From Paractinoplanes ovalisporus (GTDB lineage Bacteria; Actinomycetota; Actinomycetes; Mycobacteriales; Micromonosporaceae): a stretch of 64,000 bases of DNA. Of the stretch, positions 44,192 through 53,602 are shown piece by piece. The DNA is taken from contig NZ_JAENHP010000031.1 in NCBI RefSeq assembly GCF_016834655.1, positions 1-64,000 on the forward strand. The letters are read 5' to 3'. The notes under the pieces were generated by a model, which searched no databases, had not been told where the DNA came from, and saw only the letters and a list, made by a program, of their open reading frames with translations. Positions within the stretch are counted from its first letter, which is position 1, and each line of letters opens with the position of its first letter. The position numbers were made by a program, and so were the translations under genes.

Positions 44192-46630
44192 TCAGCGCTT
44201 CCAGAAAGCCTTTCGCTCGGGGGCCGTGTCGGAGGGCGGGGACGTCGGCTCGGCGGCCGCCGGGGGCGTTGCGTCGCCGGCGAAAGCAGCGAGCGTCTCG
44301 ATGGCAGCAGCCCACCTCTCGGCCACCGGAGCGTCCGAGCGCAGCTTGGCCACCAGGTCCTTCAGCGGAGCGAAAGCCGGGTCTTCTGCCGAACCCACCA
44401 GGACGTCCAGACGGCTCGCCAGGTCGTCGAGCAGGTCGCGGCGCTCCCAGTCGGGCTGGGCGGCGGCGTCTCGCAGGCGCTGGGCCTCGGTGGCGGCCAA
44501 CGCACGGACATCGTCCAGAGTGGGCGCGCCCCCGAAGGACGCCCGCGCCTTCGACCGCATCATGGCGGGTGCGGCCGGGACAGCACCCGAACGTCGCGCC
44601 CGGCCCGCGACGGGACCACCGCCGGCCATTCCACCCATGGGCGGGGCGCCGTCGGCCATCGAGTCGGCCGCGAACGTCGGTGCGAAGTGGCCGGGGGCGG
44701 CGGGCGACGGCGGAGGCGGACCGGTCACCGCGGCCAGCGACATCATCACCGAGCCCGACTCGGCGGGGCTCTCCCAGCCGTCGGGGAGTTCGACCGGCTG
44801 GGTCACGCGCCGGGTCTCGCCGCCCTCGTTGACCACCCGGCTGTCCACCGCCACGAACGCCGTGAAGCGGCACAGCACGCCATAACGCAGGGACGTCGCC
44901 ACGATGCGCTGCTCGAGGCCGCGGTTGCCGGCCGCGTACGCGTCCTCCAGATCACGCAGGCGAGCCCGCGCCCACTGAGCCTCGACGGCCGGCTCATGGC
45001 TCTCGTGCACCGGAACGACCGTACGGAACTCCTGGTCGTCACGCGTGCGCCCGGTGACCACCAACTCGCCGGCCGGCCGGCCCGTGTAGCGCCCGCTCAC
45101 CACCAGCGGCACGCCGGGGTAGAGGCCGGGCAGCCGGGCCGGGGACCGGTCGTCGTCGACGAGCGTGATGCCCGAAGCGGTGACCTGGAGACCGGTGACG
45201 ACCGGCGCGCCGATGCGGCGGTGGATGTGTTCCATCGCCTCGTCGAGACGGTCTTCGCTCTCGACCAGCTCGGCCCGGCCGGCGCCCAGCGCGGCCAGCC
45301 GCCCCAGGAAGCCGGCGTTGACCGCGCGGTCGATGCCGATCGTGTGGATGCGGGTCGTGCCGATCAGCGGCGTGACGTCGTGGACGATCTGGTCCTCGTT
45401 GCCGACCTGGCCGTCGGTGACCAGCACGAGCACCCGGTCGCGGTTCTCGCTCGCCCGCAGCAGGTCGAGCCCTTCCCGCAGGGGGCTCAGCAGCTCGGTG
45501 CCGCCGCGGGCGTCGGCCTTGGCCAGATGTTCGACCGCACGGAACCGGTGGCGGTCGGTCGCCTCGGCCAGCCCCGAGGGCAGGTCGTCGGGGCGGTCGA
45601 CCTGGTGGTCGAACGTGAGGACCGCGAAACGGTCGCCGGCGGTCAGCGTGTCGACCACGCGGGCCGCGGCCCGCCGGGCGGCCACCATCTTCCAGCCGCC
45701 CATGCTGCCCGAACGGTCGAGCAGAAGCACCACGTCTTTCGGCCGGGTGGCCACGGCGCCGGCCGGCGGCAGCACGACCAGCTGGAAGACGCCCTCGGGC
45801 TCCTCGGCGGTCTGGTCGGGCACGGCGACCGCGCTCTGGCCACCACCCGCGTAGGGCAGGCGCAGGATGAAGTCGCGGTTGGCGCGCTCGTCGGGCCCGA
45901 TCGTCAGGACGCCGTCGCGGTCGACCACCGTGTGCAGGCTCGAGCGCACCTCGCCGAGTTCGAGCCCGGCCGGGTCGATCTCGACCGAGAGGCCGAGCCG
46001 CAGCGGGTTGGGGAAGCCGGGCAGCAGAACCGGGGGAGTGATGCGGGAGGCGTCCGGAACGGAGCCGGTGTCGGGCGCCCAGCCGTCGCCGACCGACTTG
46101 CCGGGCAGGGGCGTGCCGGGGATGTAGCGCGGCGCCACCACCAGCGGGAACCGGAACGTGGCCTCGCCGTCCTCGAACGGCAGCGGCCCGACCAGGCTGA
46201 GCTCGATCACCACCCGTTCGCCGGGGACGATGTTGCCGACCCGCATCGTGAACACGTCGGGCCGCTCCTCCTCGGCGATCGACGCGCGCCGGCCGGAGGC
46301 GATGGCCCGGTCGTACGCCTCGCGGGCCGCCCCGCGCTCCTGCAGCTCGGCCGTGACCGTGCGGTCGTCGGCGGTCATCGTCATGCCGGTGACCGCAGCC
46401 CGGTCGGGCAGCGGGAAGATGTAAGTCGCCTCGAGCGCGTCGTCGTGCACGTTGACGAACTCGGTGGTCACGACGGTGTGCGCCACCAGGCCGCTGATGC
46501 GGGCACGCACGTCGAGACGGTCGAGCGGCAGGGCACCGCGGTCGGTACGCAGCATGCCGAAACCAGCGTCGGGCAGGATCCGGATGCGGCTGATCTCCGC
46601 GGGCTCCATCGGGGTGACGGAGAGGGTCAT
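44192..46630 (-). CDS. VIT and von Willebrand factor A domain protein
   Basis: 812 residues. A VIT domain (about 15-150; HTVVTTEFVNVHDDALEATYIFPLP), a VWA domain (about 298-470) with an intact MIDAS DRSGS (Asp305, Ser307, Ser309), a beta-rich C-terminal region, a Gly/Met/Ala-rich stretch (about 675-705), and an Ala-rich helical tail. Resembles inter-alpha-trypsin-inhibitor heavy-chain-like proteins. No signal peptide, so probably cytoplasmic. The start overlaps the stop of the upstream MerR gene (ATGA). Binding partner unknown. Confidence 0.9.
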   Translation of the reverse strand: MTLSVTPMEPAEISRIRILPDAGFGMLRTDRGALPLDRLDVRARISGLVAHTVVTTEFVNVHDDALEATYIFPLPDRAAVTGMTMTADDRTVTAELQERGAAREAYDRAIASGRRASIAEEERPDVFTMRVGNIVPGERVVIELSLVGPLPFEDGEATFRFPLVVAPRYIPGTPLPGKSVGDGWAPDTGSVPDASRITPPVLLPGFPNPLRLGLSVEIDPAGLELGEVRSSLHTVVDRDGVLTIGPDERANRDFILRLPYAGGGQSAVAVPDQTAEEPEGVFQLVVLPPAGAVATRPKDVVLLLDRSGSMGGWKMVAARRAAARVVDTLTAGDRFAVLTFDHQVDRPDDLPSGLAEATDRHRFRAVEHLAKADARGGTELLSPLREGLDLLRASENRDRVLVLVTDGQVGNEDQIVHDVTPLIGTTRIHTIGIDRAVNAGFLGRLAALGAGRAELVESEDRLDEAMEHIHRRIGAPVVTGLQVTASGITLVDDDRSPARLPGLYPGVPLVVSGRYTGRPAGELVVTGRTRDDQEFRTVVPVHESHEPAVEAQWARARLRDLEDAYAAGNRGLEQRIVATSLRYGVLCRFTAFVAVDSRVVNEGGETRRVTQPVELPDGWESPAESGSVMMSLAAVTGPPPPSPAAPGHFAPTFAADSMADGAPPMGGMAGGGPVAGRARRSGAVPAAPAMMRSKARASFGGAPTLDDVRALAATEAQRLRDAAAQPDWERRDLLDDLASRLDVLVGSAEDPAFAPLKDLVAKLRSDAPVAERWAAAIETLAAFAGDATPPAAAEPTSPPSDTAPERKAFWKR

Positions 46631-47256
46631 GACGGACTCCCATCGATCAAGCCGTCGGCGGATGTCAAGCCTCGGGCGGTGAGCAGGTCGAGCAAGGGTG
46701 CGGCGGCCTCGGCGATGGCGTCGCGGTCGCGGTCGGAGACGGCGGAGGGGACGAGCAGCAACACCCCACCGCCCAGCGCCACGCCGGTGAACGCCTGGGT
46801 GGCAGTGGTGGAGCGAGCGGGAACCGGCTGAAGTGGGGGAGTCGGCTGAGGCGCGGGAGCCGGGCCGGGTTCGGCGGTGTGGTCGGCCCAGAAGCGCGGA
46901 CGCTCGGGTTGGTGGCCGAAGGCCTCCTCGTCGATCACGACCATCAGCCGGGGCGGGACCAGGGCGACGTCGGTGAGCGACGAGGGTGACAGGCCGGTCA
47001 ACTCCTCCTGGATCTGGGCGAGCGTGCGCCCCTCGGCCTGCCGCCGCTTGATCGCGACGAGTTGCTGCAGATGACGGGGGCCATAGAGAGCGGTGCGCCC
47101 GCGCATGCCGAGCGGCTTGTCGACCAGGCCGATCGTCGAATACCACCGGATCGCCCGGCGGTCGGGCAGGTCGCGGACGCGTCCGTTGGGTGCGCCTGGG
47201 TATTCGGCCTCGAGGGCCTCGCGCACCCGTTCCACCAACTCGTCGAGCGTCCACAT
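46627..47256 (-). CDS. MerR-family transcriptional regulator with long C-terminal domain
   Basis: 209 residues. N-terminal MerR winged helix (MWTLDELVERVREAL..., LPDRRAIRWYSTIGLVDKPLG, YGPRHLQQLVAIKRRQAEG), a Pro-rich linker (about 130-150), and a C-terminal segment of about 55 residues with no recognised domain. GTG 47265 is an alternative start. Co-translated with the VIT/VWA gene and divergent from a cyclase-family gene. Two identical dyads lie directly upstream. Confidence 0.88.
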   Translation of the reverse strand: MWTLDELVERVREALEAEYPGAPNGRVRDLPDRRAIRWYSTIGLVDKPLGMRGRTALYGPRHLQQLVAIKRRQAEGRTLAQIQEELTGLSPSSLTDVALVPPRLMVVIDEEAFGHQPERPRFWADHTAEPGPAPAPQPTPPLQPVPARSTTATQAFTGVALGGGVLLLVPSAVSDRDRDAIAEAAAPLLDLLTARGLTSADGLIDGSPS

Positions 47257-47267
47257 GCCGACCACTG

Positions 47268-47292
47268 TGACACTGTCACCATGACACTGTCA
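47268..47292. promoter_or_regulatory. Two tandem TGACACTGTCA dyads between merR and the cyclase gene
   Basis: The 11-bp dyad occurs at 47268-47278 and 47282-47292 (14-bp repeat). The first is embedded in the longer GTGACACTGTCAC. They sit in the 58-bp divergent gap and are the best candidates for autoregulatory MerR sites. They could also control the cyclase-family gene. Confidence 0.82.
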
Positions 47293-47314
47293 ATGAGGTG
47301 TAGAGTCCTGCGGC

Positions 47315-47989
47315 ATGCAGCTGGTGAGCCTCTCCCACGTGAACGATCCCGCGACCACGACCATCTACCCCGGTGACCCGCCCTTCGAGCTCGAGACGGT
47401 CGCCACCATAGAGAGGGACGGCTACTACCTCCGGTTCGTCCGTCAGGGGGAGCACACCGGCACCCACTGGGGCGCGCCCGGCCACTTCAATCAGGGCGAA
47501 CCGCTCGCCGACGAGCTCGACCTGCACGACCTGCATCGGCCGGCGGTGAAGATCGACGTGCGGGAGAAGTGCGCGCGTGATCCCGGTTACGCGGTCACGG
47601 TCGCCGACGTCGAGGCGTGGGAAAAGAGGCACGGCCGCATCCCCGACGAGTCCATGGTGATCATCTGGACCGGCTGGGACGCGAAGTGGGGCACGGCCGG
47701 CTTCACCCGGGCGCATCCCGGGTTCGCCGTCGAGACCGCCCGCTGGCTGATCGGAACCGGACGCGTCGGCCACCGTGGCGGCACCGGAACCGACGCCTTC
47801 AGCCCCGACGTGGGCGCCGACGAGACCTTCGCGGTGTCACGCCTGATCTATCAGCGCCACCGCATCAGCCTCGAGATCCTGGCCAACCTGCAGTCGCTCC
47901 CCGAAACGGGCGCACACATCCTCTGCGGCGGCCAGATCAACCGCGCCGGCTCCGGCTCCCCGGCATTGATCTACGGCCTGCTGCCATGA
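47315..47989 (+). CDS. Cyclase family protein (kynurenine formamidase-like hydrolase)
   Basis: 224 residues. Cyclase/KynB-type metal hydrolase fold with opening LVSLSHVNDPATTTIYPGDP and the metal-binding segment HTGTHWGAPGHF. The family's HxGTHxDxPxH motif has Gly where Asp is usual, so metal binding or activity may be altered. The second signature (GWDAKWGTAGF) and the C-terminal HILCGGQINRAGSGSPA are kept. Divergent from merR; the paired dyads are shared. Substrate not predictable. Confidence 0.85.
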   Translation: MQLVSLSHVNDPATTTIYPGDPPFELETVATIERDGYYLRFVRQGEHTGTHWGAPGHFNQGEPLADELDLHDLHRPAVKIDVREKCARDPGYAVTVADVEAWEKRHGRIPDESMVIIWTGWDAKWGTAGFTRAHPGFAVETARWLIGTGRVGHRGGTGTDAFSPDVGADETFAVSRLIYQRHRISLEILANLQSLPETGAHILCGGQINRAGSGSPALIYGLLP

Positions 47990-48114
47990 GAACCCGGCGG
48001 AGCTTGGTGGGCCGACTGAGGAGCGCGGCCACGAAGAGCCGGCTGACGAACGCGGTGATGGGGTGGTGGGCCGGCCACACCCGGCGGAGCGGAGGCCGTC
48101 GGGCAGTGGCGAGG

Positions 48115-50223
48115 TCAGGTCGCGGGTGGGGGTGCGGGCGTAGAAGTGGCGTGTGGTGTCACGGTGGCCGGGCCGGCGCCGCCGGGCTGGAGAGTGCCGT
48201 TGGCGACCAGGCGATAGGGCGCGAAGCGCGTCTCCTTCTCGTCCGGCTCGTCGTGCGCGACCACCGCGACCACCTTGGCATAACCGGCCAGCCGCCTGAA
48301 CTGCGACACCGGCACGACCGCGGCGCGATGGGCGTCGAGCCCGACCAGCCGCACGTGCCAGCCGTGCACCGGCGTCGGCTCGATCGCGGTCGGCGACGTC
48401 CAGCCGGCCAGCGAAGATCCGTCACTGAGCGTGCGCCCGGCCAGCGAGAGCGTCCCGATCCGCCAGCCCCCCTTCGCCACCGCCGCATCGGTCACATAGC
48501 GGAGACCCAGCAAGACCTTCTTCCCCGCGTACGGCTTGAGGGGGTAACGCGCCGTCACCACTCCACCGCTGGCACCCGTCAGAGCAGGTCCGAGCGGCCC
48601 GGGAACGGTCCGGTCCCCGGTCACGGCGTGATACGTCTTGCCGCCGTTGATCGAGATCATGACGTACGCGAAGTCGTACCGTTCCTCGGTCGCATACGAC
48701 GTCTCCAGCGACAGCACCGGTTCGCCCGCCGGAATGGTCACGGGCCTCACCGCGTACGAGTCGAGGTCGTTGGTGTTGCCCGAGAAAAGGGTGCCCGCCG
48801 CGATCGTCCACCCGGTGGGCAGCGGCGCCAGCGTGGACGCGCCCCGGAAAGAGACCGACCTGAGCGGCGTCGGCAGTGGCACGTAATCGGCTCCGTTCGG
48901 CGCCGCGCCCGGCAGGTCGTAGGCGGCCTTGTTGCTGAGGTTGACCGCCGACCGGAGACTCGCCGCCCGCACGCGGTCCTCGGCGATCCCGGTGACCGGC
49001 CCGTCCACGCTGTCCAGCAGCGTCATCAACTGGTAGTCGTGCAGCACGTCATAGAGCGCCTCACCGGTCGGCAACGCCGCCTGCACCGCCGCCAGCCCTT
49101 GGCGCAGGGAGTCGCGGTGCAACATCGAGATCACCCCGACGCCGAACCGGTCCCGCAGATAGAGCATGAACTGATAGACGTTGCCGTAGTCGGCCAGCAC
49201 CTCGCTCGGCGTGCCCTCGTCCCACAGGTTCAGCGAGTTCTGCGGGCCGCCGCAATCGCGGGGGATGACGTTGTACGCCGTCTTCACCGGCCCCCACCCC
49301 TGGAAGCACATGAGATGCGTGTCGTTGCCGGGCTGGTCGATCGCCGCCCGCCCGTCCACATATCCGGTCAGCGTCGACGCGAAGTCGGCCAGCCCCTCGT
49401 TCAGCCAGGTCGTCTCGTTCGGGTCGGCGTAATACTCCAGCAGGTGCTGCCATTCGTGCGCGAACGTCGCCTCGTACATGCGCGGCCGCGCCGGCCGGCT
49501 CGTGCACAGGTCGTCGGTCGGGTCGTCGGCGGGCTGCGCGCCGAGCCGGTGCTTCCAGTCGTAGGCGTCGATGGTCATGACGTTGCGATCGAAGAGCTCG
49601 TTGAGCTGCTGCGAGAAGAACCCCGCGACGTACGTGACCGCCTTGGGAAAGGTGTGGAAGTTGGCGTCGCGGATGTTGTCGACCAGCGTGACCGTCTTGT
49701 CGCCGTCACCGGTGAAGTCACCCTCAGCGGTCGCGGCCGCGCCGTTGCGATCAGGCGGCGTGCTGAAGACCGCCGTCTCCTTCGGATAGATGGTGCTGTC
49801 GAATTCCCGTACGAGGTCAGCGATGTTCTTGTCCGTGACCTCGAGCGAGTCCTTGCGGCAGTCGCCGGCGGGGAACGCCATGTCCTGCGCGACCCACACC
49901 TCGATGTGCCGGCCGACCGCCTTCAGCGTGTACTTCTTGCGGTAATACTTCCCGGTCGTGTCGTCGAGCCCGAGCCAGTCGCGCACGGTGCCGACCGGTG
50001 GGGTGGGCTTGGCCGCCGTCCGCGCCCGGGGCCGGTCCGGCAGCGGCAGTGGGCGCCCGTCGAGCGTGAACTTCGTCCGGGTGAGCTCGCGCGTGTCAGA
50101 AGCGAGAGCAGCGGTAGCCGTGAGGGCGGTGGGATGGGCCGGCGCGGCCGATGCGGGGGATGGCGAGACGGCGCCAGCCATCAGGGCGAAAACCGTAAAA
50201 GCTGTAAACCGGGCGCGGCTCAT
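48115..50223 (-). CDS. Large secreted zinc metalloprotease
   Basis: 702 residues. Signal peptide (1-27), a propeptide-like region (about 28-100), a metalloprotease domain with HEWQH (His256-His260) followed by NEGLAD (Glu276 as probable third ligand), and a C-terminal beta-rich region (about 440-690) like those of immune-inhibitor-A-type enzymes. FTGDGDKTV resembles a calcium-binding loop. It stands alone. I infer an extracellular protease; the exact MEROPS family is uncertain. Confidence 0.85.
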   Translation of the reverse strand: MSRARFTAFTVFALMAGAVSPSPASAAPAHPTALTATAALASDTRELTRTKFTLDGRPLPLPDRPRARTAAKPTPPVGTVRDWLGLDDTTGKYYRKKYTLKAVGRHIEVWVAQDMAFPAGDCRKDSLEVTDKNIADLVREFDSTIYPKETAVFSTPPDRNGAAATAEGDFTGDGDKTVTLVDNIRDANFHTFPKAVTYVAGFFSQQLNELFDRNVMTIDAYDWKHRLGAQPADDPTDDLCTSRPARPRMYEATFAHEWQHLLEYYADPNETTWLNEGLADFASTLTGYVDGRAAIDQPGNDTHLMCFQGWGPVKTAYNVIPRDCGGPQNSLNLWDEGTPSEVLADYGNVYQFMLYLRDRFGVGVISMLHRDSLRQGLAAVQAALPTGEALYDVLHDYQLMTLLDSVDGPVTGIAEDRVRAASLRSAVNLSNKAAYDLPGAAPNGADYVPLPTPLRSVSFRGASTLAPLPTGWTIAAGTLFSGNTNDLDSYAVRPVTIPAGEPVLSLETSYATEERYDFAYVMISINGGKTYHAVTGDRTVPGPLGPALTGASGGVVTARYPLKPYAGKKVLLGLRYVTDAAVAKGGWRIGTLSLAGRTLSDGSSLAGWTSPTAIEPTPVHGWHVRLVGLDAHRAAVVPVSQFRRLAGYAKVVAVVAHDEPDEKETRFAPYRLVANGTLQPGGAGPATVTPHATSTPAPPPAT

Positions 50224-50262
50224 GAAAGGGGACGCTACTCGTCGCGAGCAGCGTCCCGGTGT

Positions 50263-50529
50263 CTATTCGAAGAGCGAGTGGTCGCGGCCACTCCCGGCGC
50301 GCTTGCGGGCCCGTCGCCGCAGCTGCACCACGACCATGTCGACGACCGCCACCGCGGCCCAGGCCAGAAGCAGCCAGCCGGGCACCGCCCAGCCGGCCCG
50401 GAAGAGCAGCACCGCCAGAACGACGCAGACGACGAATCCGAACGCGGCCAGAATCAGCCTCAGATTGAGCGGGCTGTACGGCTCCTCGACCGTGCCGCGG
50501 CGGCCGGGCGGTTGGGCACCGATGGGCAT
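50263..50529 (-). CDS. DUF6343-like small membrane protein
   Basis: 88 residues: a cytoplasmic N-terminus with EEPYSPLNLRLILAAFG, two membrane helices (about 26-45 and 48-68) and a strongly basic C-terminus (RRRARKR). Resembles the small DUF6343 proteins of actinobacteria. Function unknown. Same strand as the metalloprotease gene and 39 bp upstream of it. Confidence 0.75.
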   Translation of the reverse strand: MPIGAQPPGRRGTVEEPYSPLNLRLILAAFGFVVCVVLAVLLFRAGWAVPGWLLLAWAAVAVVDMVVVQLRRRARKRAGSGRDHSLFE

Positions 50530-50565
50530 GCGCCCGGCTACCCCCGCCCGGCCTTCCGCAAACCT

Positions 50566-51345
50566 CTAGTTGACCTCGCGTCGCAGCACCCGCGCGATGC
50601 CCAGAGCCAGCGGCAGCACCACCCACACCGCGGCCGAGGCGCCGACCCGGGCCCACTCGTCGCCGGTCATCCCGGCCTCGGCCATCGCCGTGGTGGTGAC
50701 GTTGATGTCCAGCCACTTGGCGGCGTCGGCGATGGCGCTGATCATGCCGAGCAGGCTCCACACCATCGGCAGCGCCAGATAGAGCACGATCGCCAGCGGC
50801 GAGTTCTGCAGCAGGGCACCGAACGCCATGCCCATCAGCACCAGGATGATCTGCATGGCCAGGCCCTGCCAGAGCAGCGAGGGCGGCAGGTTCCAGCCGC
50901 CGTCACCGCCCAGCGCCGCGGCCAGCAGGTTCGCGGCCGAGGCGATCACCAGCATGGCCGCGGTCGAGGCGAGCGCGATCAGTGCGCCGGCCAGCAGCTT
51001 GGCCGCGATCACCCGCTCCCGCGCCGGCACCAGCGTGAACGTGGTGAGCGCGGTGCGCTGCGACCATTCGGCGGTCATCGACAGGATGCCGAGCACGGGC
51101 AGCAGGATGGCCGACGGCAGCAGCGCGAACCCGAAGAAACCGTCGAGCGCCTGCTCCTCGTCGGGGGCCCAGCCGAGCTGGATGGCCGAGGTGCCGACCG
51201 TGGCCAGGGCGATGATGATCAGCAGCCAGAGCCCGGCCCGCGTGTCGGCGAGCTTGCGCAGCTCGACCAGGGTCAGCCGGCCGAGCCCGGGGGAGCGGAA
51301 CTCCGGGCGTACGGAAGGAGCTTCGGTCTGCAGAACGGCGGTCAT
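50566..51345 (-). CDS. ABC transporter permease (ABC-2 type)
   Basis: 259 residues with an N-terminal cytoplasmic region containing the coupling-like RLTLVELRKLADTRAG, then six hydrophobic segments. Typical of the permeases paired with CcmA/DrrA-type ATPases that export drugs, lipids or peptides. Its start overlaps the stop of the ATPase gene (ATGA). The substrate is unknown. A divergent two-component system may regulate it. Confidence 0.9.
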   Translation of the reverse strand: MTAVLQTEAPSVRPEFRSPGLGRLTLVELRKLADTRAGLWLLIIIALATVGTSAIQLGWAPDEEQALDGFFGFALLPSAILLPVLGILSMTAEWSQRTALTTFTLVPARERVIAAKLLAGALIALASTAAMLVIASAANLLAAALGGDGGWNLPPSLLWQGLAMQIILVLMGMAFGALLQNSPLAIVLYLALPMVWSLLGMISAIADAAKWLDINVTTTAMAEAGMTGDEWARVGASAAVWVVLPLALGIARVLRREVN

Positions 51346-52241
51346 CGGACGGCCTCCTTGACAGAATCGCCGGCGGTCAGGGTGAGGAACATCTGCTCGA
51401 GGCCACCGGACCCGGCCGGGCGCAGTTCGAGCAGGACGAGCCCGGCGTCGGCGGCGGCCCGCCCGATCACCTCGGACCCGGTCGGAACCACGACGCCCCC
51501 GTCGGTCGTCCTCGTTCCGGGCAGGCCGGCGCGGTCGAGCACCATCGCCAGCGCGGCCGGGTCGGCGGCCCGCACCAGGGTGCCGGTCTGGGCCAGAAGC
51601 TCGGCCTTGTCGCCCTGCGCGACGATCTTGCCGCCGCCGATGACGACCAGACGGTCGGCGACCGCTTCGACCTCACGCAGAAGGTGCGACGAGAGCAGCA
51701 CCGCGCCGCCCCGGTCGGCGAAGTCGCGCAGCAGGCCACGCATCCAGAAGATGCCCTCGGGGTCGAGACCGTTGGCCGGCTCGTCCAGGATCAGCACCGC
51801 GGGGTCACCGAGCAGGGCCAGCGCCAGGCCGAGACGCTGACGCATGCCGAGCGAGTACGCCTTCACGCGGCGCTTGCCGGCGGTGGTGTTGAGCCCCACC
51901 CGGTCGAGGACGCGCGGCACCTCCTTGGTGTCGACGCCCATGGTGAGCGCGGCCAGAGTCAAGATCTCCCGGCCCGTACGCCCGGGGTGCTGAGCAGACG
52001 CGTCGAGCAGCACACCCACCTCGCGTCCGGGGTTGCCGAGCCGGCGGTAGGGCACCCCGCGCACGGTCGCCGAACCGGACGTCGGCGTGGAGAGACCGCA
52101 GATCATGCGCATGGTGGTGGACTTGCCGGCGCCGTTCGGCCCGAGGAAACCCGTTACGGTGCCGGGCTCGCAGGCGAAGGACACGTCGTCGACGGCGGCG
52201 TAGCTGCCGTACCTCTTCGTGAGATGTTCGACCGTGATCAT
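51342..52241 (-). CDS. ABC transporter ATP-binding protein
   Basis: 299 residues from ATG 52241 (MITVEHLTKRYG). Walker A GPNGAGKST (about 38-46), signature YSLGMRQRLGLALAL, Walker B VLILDEPANGLDPEG and H-loop SSHLL are intact, followed by a C-terminal DrrA-type extension. Partner of the downstream permease in an export system. Divergent from a NarL-type two-component system, an arrangement common for systems responding to cell-envelope-active compounds. Confidence 0.93.
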   Translation of the reverse strand: MITVEHLTKRYGSYAAVDDVSFACEPGTVTGFLGPNGAGKSTTMRMICGLSTPTSGSATVRGVPYRRLGNPGREVGVLLDASAQHPGRTGREILTLAALTMGVDTKEVPRVLDRVGLNTTAGKRRVKAYSLGMRQRLGLALALLGDPAVLILDEPANGLDPEGIFWMRGLLRDFADRGGAVLLSSHLLREVEAVADRLVVIGGGKIVAQGDKAELLAQTGTLVRAADPAALAMVLDRAGLPGTRTTDGGVVVPTGSEVIGRAAADAGLVLLELRPAGSGGLEQMFLTLTAGDSVKEAVR

Positions 52242-52372
52242 GCAGTCAAGCCTGCGGGTGCCGGGTGGTCGCACGCTTCGGCCGGAGGTTGGTGCCCCAG
52301 AACCTTGGTCTACCCCTGACACCTACTTTGGTCGGTATCCGGCCTCACGCGGGCGCCCGTAGAGTTTCGAAC

Positions 52373-53602
52373 GTGGGAAAGCTCAGCCAGGAATACCGGT
52401 GGCTGCTGCCCTCCGCGCTCGAAGCGTCGGATCCGGGCCGCAGGTCGACCCGTGACTGGCTGGTCGACATCCTGGTCTTCCTGGTCGGCTTCGGCTTCAC
52501 CCTCTACGGCACGATCGACCTGCTCCGCCCGGAGCCCTCGTTCCTGGTCGAGCAGGCCGGCACCCCGACCTGGCTGGTCTGGACCGACTTCGCGTGCGCG
52601 ACGGTGGCGGCGGTCGGGCTGTGGTTCCGGCGCACCCGGTTGCTGATCCCGCTCGCGATCTACTGCCTGGTCATCTCGACCTTCACCGTCGCCGCCGGTT
52701 TCACCCTGCTCATCGTGCTCTTCTCCATCGCTGTGCACCGCAAGTTCAGCGTGCTCGCGATCTTCTTCCTCGGCATCACCGCCACCAACGCGCTGTTCCC
52801 CTTCATCCGCCCCGAACACGGTCGCGACTATTGGTGGACCGCCGCCTGGGGCACGGTGTTCCTGCTGATCGCCTGCCTCTGGGGCATGGTGGTGCGGGCG
52901 CGGCGCCAGCTCGTGGCGTCCTACCGTGACCGAGCCGAGCGGGCCGAGGCCGAACAGCAGCTGCGGGTCGCGCAGGCCCGGGCCACCGAACGCAACCGCA
53001 TCGCCCGCGAGATGCACGACGTGCTGGCCCACCGCATCTCGCTGCTGAGCCTGCACGCGGGCGCTCTCGAGATCAAACCGAACGCCACCCCCGACGAGGT
53101 CACGAGCGCCGCCGGTGTCATCCGCGCCAGCGCCCACCAGGCCCTGCAAGACCTGCGCGAGGTGATCGGCGTGCTGCGCGACGACCGGCCCGAGGGCGCG
53201 CCCGAGCCGCCGCAGCCGACGCTGGGCGCGTTGCCGGCGCTGGCCGAGGAGTCACGGTCGGCCGGCACCAAGGTCAGCCTCGACGTCAGCGTCGAACCCG
53301 ACACCGTGCCCGCCGGCACCGGCCGCACGGCCTACCGCATCGTGCAGGAGGGCCTGACCAACGCCCGCAAACACGCACCCGGCGCCGCCGTCCGCGTCAA
53401 CGTGGCCGGCACGGCCGGCGACGGCCTGGTGATCGACATCCGCAATCCGTGGCCGATCAGCGGTGGCGCCTCGATCCCGGGCACCGGCACCGGCTTGATC
53501 GGCCTCACCGAACGGGCCGCCCTGGCCGGCGGCCGCCTCAGCCACGGTCGCACCCCACAGGACGAGTTCGCCCTGACAGCATGGCTGCCATGGCCGACAT
53601 GA
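52373..53602 (+). CDS. NarL-type sensor histidine kinase
   Basis: 409 residues from GTG. Several membrane helices in the N-terminal half (about 30-175), HisKA_3 domain with His215 (RIAREMHDVLAHRIS), then an HATPase domain (IVQEGLTNARKHAPG, GTGTGLIGLTERAALAGG). DesK/LiaS-like layout. Its stop overlaps the response-regulator start (ATGA). Faces the ABC exporter genes, which it may control. Confidence 0.93.
   Translation: MGKLSQEYRWLLPSALEASDPGRRSTRDWLVDILVFLVGFGFTLYGTIDLLRPEPSFLVEQAGTPTWLVWTDFACATVAAVGLWFRRTRLLIPLAIYCLVISTFTVAAGFTLLIVLFSIAVHRKFSVLAIFFLGITATNALFPFIRPEHGRDYWWTAAWGTVFLLIACLWGMVVRARRQLVASYRDRAERAEAEQQLRVAQARATERNRIAREMHDVLAHRISLLSLHAGALEIKPNATPDEVTSAAGVIRASAHQALQDLREVIGVLRDDRPEGAPEPPQPTLGALPALAEESRSAGTKVSLDVSVEPDTVPAGTGRTAYRIVQEGLTNARKHAPGAAVRVNVAGTAGDGLVIDIRNPWPISGGASIPGTGTGLIGLTERAALAGGRLSHGRTPQDEFALTAWLPWPT

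Noticed and set aside
47617..51840. 1407-codon open frame on the plus strand
   Set aside because: It is antisense to the metalloprotease, DUF6343-like, permease and ATPase genes, has arginine/glutamine/histidine-rich shadow composition and no domain.
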